From the NCBI GenBank assembly GCA_022511505.1, contig JAFLTK010000168.1, positions 1-6,600 of the forward strand: DNA of 6,600 bases, in the 5' to 3' direction. Position numbers and translations under genes: made by a program. Positions 1-5,925 of the stretch are shown piece after piece. Numbering within the stretch: the first letter of the stretch is position 1; each line of letters opens with the position of its first letter. The notes beneath the pieces were generated by a model that had not been told where the DNA came from, made no database searches, and saw only the letters and a list, made by a program, of their open reading frames with translations. Origin of the DNA: Muribaculaceae bacterium. GTDB taxonomy: Bacteria; Bacteroidota; Bacteroidia; Bacteroidales; Muribaculaceae.

Positions 1-1
1 G

Positions 2-9
2 TAATTTTG
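2..9 (+). promoter_or_regulatory. Candidate Bacteroidetes -7 promoter box for speA-truA
   Basis: The octamer TAATTTTG fits the TAnnTTTG -7 consensus used by the Bacteroidetes primary sigma factor. It would place the transcript start near base 14-17 and give a leader of about 70 nucleotides before speA. The matching -33 TTTG element would fall left of the window and cannot be seen. A short match like this can arise by chance, so the call rests on its position in front of the first gene of a unit. Confidence 0.4.
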
Positions 10-86
10 CCGAGAAAGGAACGAGGCGCGCGAGTCTCGACCGTTAAATATTCATCACTAAACCAAGAAAACAAGACGACAAAAAA

Positions 87-1994
87 ATGCCGATGAGAAG
101 ATGGCGCGTTGAGGATAGCGCCGAGTTATATAACATCCATGGATGGGGTCGCCGCTATTTCAGCATCAACGAGCGGGGCCATGTGACTGTGACTCCGCGC
201 GAGGGATATGCGTCGGTCGACATCAAGGAAGTGCTTGACGAGTTGCAGGTCAGGGATGTCAGTTGCCCGGTGCTTCTACGCTTTCCCGACATTCTTGACA
301 ATCGCATCGAGAAGATTGCCCGCTGCTTTAAGAAGGCGGCACAGGAGTATAAATATGAAGCGCAAAACTTCATCATCTACCCTATCAAGGTAAACCAGAT
401 GCGCCCGGTAGTCGAAGAGATTGTCACCCACGGCAAAAAGTTCAACATAGGTCTCGAAGCAGGCTCGAAGCCCGAATTGCATGCCGTTCTGGCGACCAAC
501 ATCGCTGAGAACGCGCTGATTATCTGCAACGGCTACAAGGATGAGGACTATATCGAATTGGCGTTACTTGCCCAAAAGATGGGACGACGCATTTACCTTG
601 TCGTAGAGAAGTTGAATGAGCTTAAACTCATCACCTCGCTTGCCAAACGCATCGGCATCAAGCCAAACATCGGCATCAGAATTAAGTTGAACTCGTCGGG
701 CTCGGGCAAGTGGGAAGAAAGTGGCGGTGACTCGTCGAAATTTGGGTTGAACAGTAGCGAACTGCTCGACGCCATCGATTTCATGGAGCGCAACAAGATG
801 ACCGACAGCCTGAAACTGATTCATTTCCACATCGGTAGCCAGATTACCAAAATCAGACGCATCAAGACGGCTCTTCGCGAGGCAATGCAATTTTATGTGC
901 AGTTGACCCGTCAGGGCTTTGAAATTGACTTTATAGATATAGGTGGCGGCCTTGGCGTTGACTATGACGGGACCCGCAACTCGGCGTCAGAGAGTTCGAT
1001 GAACTACTCCATTCAGGAGTATGCCAACGACTCGGTATCGGCGCTTGTCGACGCATGCACAAAAAACAATATTCGCCAGCCCAACATCATCACCGAGAGC
1101 GGCCGCTCGCTGACGGCCCACCACTCGGTGCTGATTCTCGAAGTGCTCGAGACGACATCGCTTCCACAATGGGACGACAACGAGGAGATACCCGCCGATG
1201 CCCACGAACTTGCCCGCGAGTTGTATGACATCTGGGACAAGTTGTCACAGTCACGTCTCTTTGAGAGTTGGCACGACGCGCTACAGATTCGCGAAGAGGC
1301 GCTCGACCTGTTCAGCCTCGGGATGCTCGACCTCAAGACAAGGGCTCAGATTGAGAAACTTTTCTGGTCGATAGCTCGCGAAGTAGGCGAGATTGCGTCA
1401 TCAATGAAACATCCGCCCGAGGAGTTGCGCAAAATCGCTAAAATGCTACCTGACAAGTATTTCTGTAACTTCTCGTTGTTCCAATCGCTTACCGACTCTT
1501 GGGCCATCGACCAGGTATTCCCTATCATTCCGATTACGCGACTCGACGAGCGCCCTTCTCGCACGTGTACCATCCAGGATATAACGTGTGACAGCGACGG
1601 CAAGATTAACAACTTCATCTCGATTCATGGCGGCACATCTTCGTCGCTGCCGGTTCACGCCGTCAAGCCGGGCGAGCCATACTATCTCGGCGTATTTCTC
1701 GTTGGCGCCTATCAGGAGATTTTGGGCGACATGCACAATCTTTTTGGCGACACCAACGCGGTCCATATCAGCGTCGACAAAGACGGTTATGAAATCGACC
1801 GCATAATCGATGGCGAGACCGTTGCCGAGGTTCTTGACTATGTGCAATTCAGCCCCAAGCAGTTGGCGCGAAACGTCGAAAAATGGGTAACAGCGTCGAT
1901 GAAGATGGGCAAAATCACGCCCGAGGAGGGCCGCGAGTTCCTAAGTAACTATCGTTCTGGTCTTTACGGCTACACCTATCTCGAAAAAGATTGA
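87..1994 (+). CDS. speA: Biosynthetic arginine decarboxylase (SpeA), PLP-dependent
   Basis: This cytoplasmic enzyme decarboxylates L-arginine to agmatine, the first step of the agmatine route to putrescine and other polyamines. It is a fold III (alanine racemase-like) decarboxylase. Residues 98-104 read YPIKVNQ, with Lys101 as the PLP Schiff-base lysine. HFHIGSQ at 246-252 and GGGLGVDY at 286-293 bind the cofactor phosphate, as does ESGR at 337-340. TCDSDG at 500-505 carries the active-site Cys501, and GAYQEILGDMHNLFGD at 540-555 is the conserved dimer/active-site segment. The protein ends GLYGYTYLEKD, as SpeA proteins do. Its 635 residues compare with about 630-660 in the family, so it is complete. 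A second ATG at base 93 (MRRWRVEDS) matches the N-terminus I recall for Bacteroides SpeA and may be the true start; ATG 87 follows an A-rich stretch. No Shine-Dalgarno site is visible. It overlaps truA by one base. Confidence 0.97.
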   Translation: MPMRRWRVEDSAELYNIHGWGRRYFSINERGHVTVTPREGYASVDIKEVLDELQVRDVSCPVLLRFPDILDNRIEKIARCFKKAAQEYKYEAQNFIIYPIKVNQMRPVVEEIVTHGKKFNIGLEAGSKPELHAVLATNIAENALIICNGYKDEDYIELALLAQKMGRRIYLVVEKLNELKLITSLAKRIGIKPNIGIRIKLNSSGSGKWEESGGDSSKFGLNSSELLDAIDFMERNKMTDSLKLIHFHIGSQITKIRRIKTALREAMQFYVQLTRQGFEIDFIDIGGGLGVDYDGTRNSASESSMNYSIQEYANDSVSALVDACTKNNIRQPNIITESGRSLTAHHSVLILEVLETTSLPQWDDNEEIPADAHELARELYDIWDKLSQSRLFESWHDALQIREEALDLFSLGMLDLKTRAQIEKLFWSIAREVGEIASSMKHPPEELRKIAKMLPDKYFCNFSLFQSLTDSWAIDQVFPIIPITRLDERPSRTCTIQDITCDSDGKINNFISIHGGTSSSLPVHAVKPGEPYYLGVFLVGAYQEILGDMHNLFGDTNAVHISVDKDGYEIDRIIDGETVAEVLDYVQFSPKQLARNVEKWVTASMKMGKITPEEGREFLSNYRSGLYGYTYLEKD

Positions 1995-2743
1995 TGGAGT
2001 CGACCCACCACCGCTACTTCATGCGGCTATCGTTCCGCGGGGCGCCATTCCACGGATGGCAGTCACAGCCCAACGCCGTCAGCGTGCAGAGCGTTATCGA
2101 GGAAGCACTGGCTACGTTGCTACGACAACCCACGCCTATAACCGGAGCGGGCCGAACAGACGCCGGCGTCAATGCGCGTCTTATGGTTGCCCACTTTGAC
2201 ACGCCGGAACCGCTACCCTCTCCAGCCGGACTCGCGCGCAGTCTCAACTCGCTGGTAGGCAAAGACATAGCCATTCATTCGATAGACGAGGTTTCTCCCA
2301 CACTCCATGCGCGTTTTGACGCCACGTCACGCACCTACCACTACTATGCCATTGACCACAAGTCGCCATTTTTCTACCCGCTGGCATGGAAAGCACCGGC
2401 GCTTGACTATGAGGCGATGAATCGCGCGGCAGCGCTATTACTTGATACGGAGGATTTTACATCATTTGCCAAGTTACATTCTGATGCACGCACCAACATC
2501 TGTCACGTTACCCACGCGCGTTGGGATGAAGTTGCACCGGGATGTCACGTGTTTGTCATCACAGCCAATAGGTTCCTGCGCAATATGGTTCGCGCGGTTG
2601 TTGGCACCTTGGTCGAAGTCGGTCGCGGAAAGATGACGGTTGAGCAGTTTGCCGATGTTATCGCTAAGCGGGACCGTTGCGAGGCCGGAACGTCTATGCC
2701 GGCCCACGCTCTGTATCTTTGGGATGTAACCTATCCCGAGTGA
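1994..2743 (+). CDS. truA: tRNA pseudouridine(38-40) synthase TruA
   Basis: TruA isomerises uridines 38, 39 and 40 in the anticodon arm of many tRNAs. The catalytic Asp56 sits in GAGRTDAGV (residues 52-60, counting from ATG 1994). Other family landmarks are ARFDATSRTYHYYAI (about 106-120, with the conserved active-site Tyr115), DFTSFAK (154-160), NRFLRNMVRAVVGTLVEVGRGK (about 192-213) and the C-terminal AGTSMPAHALYLWDVTYP. It has 249 residues, within the usual 240-270. The start is ATG in TGATG, overlapping the speA stop by one base, which suggests coupled translation; an in-frame TTG one codon earlier is less likely. The residue after GRTDAGV is Asn60 where His is usual. The gene ends one base from the stop of the converging regulator gene. 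Confidence 0.96.
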   Translation: MESTHHRYFMRLSFRGAPFHGWQSQPNAVSVQSVIEEALATLLRQPTPITGAGRTDAGVNARLMVAHFDTPEPLPSPAGLARSLNSLVGKDIAIHSIDEVSPTLHARFDATSRTYHYYAIDHKSPFFYPLAWKAPALDYEAMNRAAALLLDTEDFTSFAKLHSDARTNICHVTHARWDEVAPGCHVFVITANRFLRNMVRAVVGTLVEVGRGKMTVEQFADVIAKRDRCEAGTSMPAHALYLWDVTYPE

Positions 2744-2752
2744 GTCATTCGG
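2736..2752 (+). terminator. Palindrome across two convergent stop codons, possible weak terminator
   Basis: CCGAGTGA (2736-2743) and TCATTCGG (2745-2752) are inverted repeats separated by one base, with one G-U wobble. As RNA this folds into a stem of 6-7 pairs with a loop of 3-5 nucleotides. On the plus strand it is followed by TGCTATTTTGACC, a poor but T-rich tail, so it could end the speA-truA transcript. On the minus strand no T-run follows. A rival 5-base stem, GGGAT (2721-2725) with ATCCC (2733-2737), shares two bases with it. Part of the symmetry is automatic, because TGA on one strand faces TCA from the other. Confidence 0.35.
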
Positions 2753-4346
2753 TGCTATTTTGACCTATTTTCATAATGTCGTCCTCAAAAGTATCGCGAT
2801 TTATCGCCTTGTTTTTCAACTTGTTTCGATAGGCATAGATAGTGTTGACCGAGTAGTTAAGCACTCGGGCAATGTGGCCACAATCGTCGAGACCAAGCCT
2901 CATCAAGGCGAGAATCCGCAGGTCGGTCGACAATTTGTCGATATCCTCAGCCGCGACTTGGCTATCGGGTCGAAGAAGGGCGTTGACGTCGTCAATAAAC
3001 GAGGGATAGAGATGAAGGAATGCGTTGTCAAACACCTCATAGAACTCGGCGCTTTGTTCCTCAACGAGTTTGCCGGACTTTGTCAACCGATAAAGGTCGT
3101 CAACCTTACCGGCCGCAATCTTGCGCTGTGCAATCTTGCAGAAGTCGTTGAGTTTGTCCATATATATAGAACTAAGATTCAGAAACTGAGAGATATACAC
3201 TTCTTTAACACGGTTTGCCTCCACAAGGTTGGCTCTCATCAGTTTTAGTCGTTTCATGTCGCGACGCAACACAAACAGCACTCCGCCAAGCAGGAGAAGC
3301 AAGACTGCCATCAGCGAGATGACGGTCGTCATGATGTGGCGCTGGGTGTCGCTTTGCCGTCGATGGGCCTCGGATATGATTGGCAGGGCCTCGGCGCTTT
3401 CAAGCATTCGCGACACCGCGTGACAGCGAACTGCGTTGTCGAGAGCCATCGACAGGTAGTTATAGGAACGTTGAGCATCGCCACGCTTAAACAACTCGCG
3501 TCCAAGCGTTTGGAGCGAAGAAACCTCAAGGGTCGCGCTTTTAACGTCTCCTATAGCCGAAAGTGTAAGATAGTAGACATACTCGTTTTCAAGACCGCGA
3601 TTTTTAGCAATTTGCGACATTTTGTTGGCGGCGCGTGCAAAAAATTTGTTATTCTCGGGCAACGAGTCGATGAGTTCTTTGAGAATGACCTCGGCACGGG
3701 GGAAGTCGCCGGTATTGAAGAAATATTCGCCGCGATTGAAGCGGTATTCTACCGAGCCGGGATTGAGGACTTCGAGCAATTGACGCTGTGACTCGACGGC
3801 GTGTGACTCATACTGCTGGCGCAAAGGAGTGTAGTTTCCATAGAGTGACGCCATGTAACTATAAAGCTGACGTTCGCTATCGAGATATAGTCGCTTGATA
3901 TCGCCACCGACATCCATAAGCGAATCACGGTCAACGCGTTGCAGTTCAAATAGCGCCTCATTGGAGAGCCCTGCAAGTGGCATATAAACAGCGCGTTTCA
4001 CGATGAAAACGCGTTCAAGCGAGTCGAGGCCTGCCTGTGCGGCGGCAACTTGGCCGCGTGCAAGATAGGCTAATACCGAGTCGTTGTCATAAGAGGCATA
4101 TACGTCGGCAATCTGCTCGACAATTGAGAGCCAGGCGCGGTCATGGATGCGATTGCTGATGAGTCGTTCGAGCGAGTCGATGCGTTGAGTGCGGGTCTGC
4201 AAATAGCGTTCATGCTGCTTGAGTTCATTGTCGAGCCGGTGTAGGATGGCATTGACATCCTTCTCGGTAATATGAGATGCCGACATGCAAAGCGTTGAGC
4301 AAAGCAAGATAACAATCAATGCAAATTTTCGGGCAAAACTATTCAT
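2745..4346 (-). CDS. Membrane-anchored helical-repeat sensor/regulator with C-terminal HTH (DUF6377-like)
   Basis: A predicted one-component signalling protein of the Bacteroidetes type annotated as DUF6377; no ligand or target is known to me. Residues 1-23 form a signal peptide or first membrane anchor (hydrophobic FALIVILLCSTLCMSA). About 25-335 is helical and TPR-like; the clearest repeat is 200-230 (YRFNRGEYFFNTGDFPRAEVILKEL). A single strong transmembrane helix lies at 339-360 and is followed by RRDMKRLK, which by the positive-inside rule faces the cytoplasm. A helical linker at 365-460 precedes a LuxR/NarL-like helix-turn-helix at about 473-513, where GLDDCGHIARVLNYSVNTIYAYRNKLKNK has the usual turn and recognition-helix pattern. 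The likely topology is a periplasmic sensor and cytoplasmic DNA-binding end. ATG 4346 is the only plausible start, because an in-frame TAA lies at 4356-4358. It is transcribed away from the GH57 terminator, apparently from its own promoter. Family assignment is from memory of architecture. Confidence 0.85.
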   Translation of the reverse strand: MNSFARKFALIVILLCSTLCMSASHITEKDVNAILHRLDNELKQHERYLQTRTQRIDSLERLISNRIHDRAWLSIVEQIADVYASYDNDSVLAYLARGQVAAAQAGLDSLERVFIVKRAVYMPLAGLSNEALFELQRVDRDSLMDVGGDIKRLYLDSERQLYSYMASLYGNYTPLRQQYESHAVESQRQLLEVLNPGSVEYRFNRGEYFFNTGDFPRAEVILKELIDSLPENNKFFARAANKMSQIAKNRGLENEYVYYLTLSAIGDVKSATLEVSSLQTLGRELFKRGDAQRSYNYLSMALDNAVRCHAVSRMLESAEALPIISEAHRRQSDTQRHIMTTVISLMAVLLLLLGGVLFVLRRDMKRLKLMRANLVEANRVKEVYISQFLNLSSIYMDKLNDFCKIAQRKIAAGKVDDLYRLTKSGKLVEEQSAEFYEVFDNAFLHLYPSFIDDVNALLRPDSQVAAEDIDKLSTDLRILALMRLGLDDCGHIARVLNYSVNTIYAYRNKLKNKAINRDTFEDDIMKIGQNSTE

Positions 4347-4350
4347 ACAA

Positions 4351-4384
4351 CAAAGTTAACAATTTCTCGCCATACTGTCACAAT
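4351..4384 (-). promoter_or_regulatory. Candidate Bacteroidetes promoter for the regulator gene, close to its ATG
   Basis: Read on the minus strand, TAACTTTG (4358-4351) fits the TAnnTTTG -7 consensus exactly. A partial -33 element, ATTG (4384-4381, three of four bases of TTTG), lies 22 bases upstream, at the long end of normal spacing. Only four bases separate the -7 box from the ATG at 4346. Transcription would therefore begin at or next to the start codon, giving a leaderless message. The -33 element overlaps the T-rich tail of the preceding terminator. Confidence 0.5.
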
Positions 4385-4391
4385 AAACAAG

Positions 4392-4422
4392 GAGCCGTGA
4401 CAAAAAGAATTGCCACGGCCTC
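4392..4422 (-). terminator. Intrinsic terminator of the GT4-GH57 cluster
   Basis: Read on the minus strand, GCCGTGGCAA pairs with TTGTCACGGC across a six-base TTCTTT loop. The stem is 10 base pairs with one G-U wobble, and flanking GAG/CTC can extend it past a single bulged C. The tail that follows, CTTGTTTATTG, is T-rich. It starts about 44 bases after the GH57 stop codon. On the plus strand no T-run follows the hairpin, so it is oriented to end the GH57 transcript, and it separates that cluster from the regulator gene. Confidence 0.78.
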
Positions 4423-4465
4423 TAGTTAAAGCGATTTAATGAACTTATCTATGGGTATGTTAGGG

Positions 4466-5878
4466 TCATTTTTTAGAGCGGCAAGCACGCTTCTTGGGCT
4501 TAGCCTCTTCGGTTTCCTCTGCTTTGGGCGCGGCCTTGGGGGCTTTAGCCTTTTCACGCAAGGCGTGCTCCTCATTGTAGTGCTCGATGTTCTTTCTCAT
4601 CGAGGCAACCTCCTTGTTAAGGCTTTCAATCTCGGTAGCCTGATTGCGGATAGTTGTCAACAACGAGTTAAGTTCCTCGTTTTCAATTGAAAGGGGATAT
4701 TGCTCCTCAACGCGCACGATGAAGTCGGCAAGGACATTCATGTAGTTGGTGAAAGCGTCAAACGGGGTCTCGTAGGGGCTGAAATGGGAGTGGATAGCAC
4801 CGTCGGCAAGGTGTTTTGTCGACATGTAGTAGAAATGGTCAGAAGCCTGAAGATAGTACCAGTCTTGCTTCAGACGGCGGTCGTCGCACATGCGCACGCG
4901 CTCGCTGACCGAATACAGTTTGTCGAAAGCCTCCTGCTGGAGTTTGTTGCCAAGCCATGCCGAAGTGTCACGAGCCTCGTCGGCCCACGAAATGGGGTGC
5001 ATAACAGTCAGAGTGTCAACGGCTTTCAGTTTGCTGATGGCGTCACTTGGTGTCATGAAGTCGATGCCGCGCTCTGCTGCAAAACGCGGGAGCGCTTCCA
5101 TGAACTGGAAGATACCGCTTTCGCGGGGCTGCATTTCGCCGAAAGCCTCGAGGTTCATAAACAGGTTGACAATCTGCTCCTCGGCAGGAGTGTTGGCAAT
5201 CCAGTCAATGTACTTGTCGGCAGTCAGAGGATATGCATCCCACTCGGTGTTGCTGAAGCGGAACGAAATGTCGTCGCTGAGTTTGCTGTTCTTGAGGAGC
5301 AGTTTCAACTTGGGGCAAGAGGCGGCGCTGTAGACATAGTTGGGCGACTTCCAGCCGAGGATGTGCTTTGCACCCTCGGTGATGCAACCCTTGTAGCCCA
5401 TGCCATAGATGACGGGAGCGAGGTCGTCACAGTAGATTAACTCGGTGTTGCGGAAAACCTTGGGGCGCACGCCGAAGACTTCCTCAATCTTGTCATCGTG
5501 GACCTTAACCTCGTTGATGAACTCGTCGACGTCGATGAGCGACGAAAGCGAGTGGGCGTAGGTCTCGGCGAGGAATTCGACCTTGCCGGTGTCGGCAAGT
5601 TTCTTGAGCAGGTCAATCATCTCGGGGACATACTGCTCAAACTGCTCGAGGGCGGTGCCGGTGATTGAGATAGCACAGCGGAACTTGCCGTTGCTCTCCT
5701 CAATCATTTTTAGCAGAGTCTCGGCTGCGGGGATGTAACTGCGGTGGGCGATGCGGGTGATGATGTCGTCGTTGGCAAAGTCATCATAGTAGTAATGGTC
5801 ATTGCCGATATCAAAGAAGCGATAGCGCTTGAGGCGGAAAGGCTGATGAATTTGAAAATAGAAACAGATTGCTTTCAT
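4466..5878 (-). CDS. GH57 alpha-amylase-like protein with coiled coil and Lys/Ala-rich tail
   Basis: A glycoside hydrolase family 57 protein of the alpha-amylase-like branch, expected to act on intracellular alpha-1,4-glucan. No signal peptide is present, so it is probably cytoplasmic. Motifs in order: HQP at 11-13, EFLAETYAHS at 101-110 (motif 2 region), FRNTELIY at 142-149 with Glu146 at the nucleophile position, FMNLEAFGEMQ at 240-250 (motif 4), SWADEARDTSAWLGN at 297-311, and DDRRLKQDWYYLQASDHFYYM at about 332-352. In motif 4 the expected catalytic Asp is Asn242 (codon AAC, 5153-5155), so hydrolysis may be impaired or lost. The enzyme part ends near 395. Residues 398-442 are a probable coiled coil, and 445-470 is a Lys/Ala/Glu-rich tail ending KKRACRSKK. 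It begins 47 bases after the GT4 gene and is followed by a strong terminator. A glucan-binding or regulatory protein is an alternative to an amylase. Confidence 0.92.
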   Translation of the reverse strand: MKAICFYFQIHQPFRLKRYRFFDIGNDHYYYDDFANDDIITRIAHRSYIPAAETLLKMIEESNGKFRCAISITGTALEQFEQYVPEMIDLLKKLADTGKVEFLAETYAHSLSSLIDVDEFINEVKVHDDKIEEVFGVRPKVFRNTELIYCDDLAPVIYGMGYKGCITEGAKHILGWKSPNYVYSAASCPKLKLLLKNSKLSDDISFRFSNTEWDAYPLTADKYIDWIANTPAEEQIVNLFMNLEAFGEMQPRESGIFQFMEALPRFAAERGIDFMTPSDAISKLKAVDTLTVMHPISWADEARDTSAWLGNKLQQEAFDKLYSVSERVRMCDDRRLKQDWYYLQASDHFYYMSTKHLADGAIHSHFSPYETPFDAFTNYMNVLADFIVRVEEQYPLSIENEELNSLLTTIRNQATEIESLNKEVASMRKNIEHYNEEHALREKAKAPKAAPKAEETEEAKPKKRACRSKK

Positions 5879-5925
5879 AATTTTATATCTGTTATATTGG
5901 GGGTGAAATGTTTTTTAATGATTGA
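5879..5925 (-). other. AT-rich spacer between GT4 and GH57 genes, ribosome entry region
   Basis: These 47 bases join the stop codon of the glycosyltransferase gene to the GH57 start. They hold no Shine-Dalgarno-like GGAGG and no TAnnTTTG box. The last 15 bases before the ATG are A/T-rich (ending GATATAAAATT), as is usual for translation starts in Bacteroidetes. No terminator hairpin is visible, so the two genes are most simply read as one transcript. Confidence 0.55.

Noticed and set aside
23..43. Possible hairpin or riboswitch in the speA leader (GAGGCGCGCGAGTCTCGA)
   Set aside because: Only stems of three to four pairs can be drawn, and the leader of about 70 bases is too short for a known riboswitch with an expression platform.
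1446..1847. Minus-strand open frame of 133 codons inside speA
   Set aside because: It lies over the conserved C-terminal part of SpeA, including Cys501 and GAYQEILGDMHNLFGD; it is a shadow of a GC-rich coding gene.
2760..3791. Plus-strand open frames (162 and 151 codons) antisense to the regulator gene
   Set aside because: The minus-strand frame explains this DNA fully, with signal sequence, membrane helix and HTH. The antisense products show no coherent domain.
4275..4346. Lipoprotein signal in the regulator (Cys16 or Cys20)
   Set aside because: Neither LLC nor TLC sits in a good lipobox, and the internal transmembrane helix already anchors the protein; an ordinary signal peptide or uncleaved anchor fits better.
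4700..5440. Plus-strand open frame of 246 codons antisense to the GH57 gene
   Set aside because: It is the complement of a clearly coding gene with recognisable GH57 motifs; its own translation resembles no family I know and it has no promoter or ribosome site of its own.
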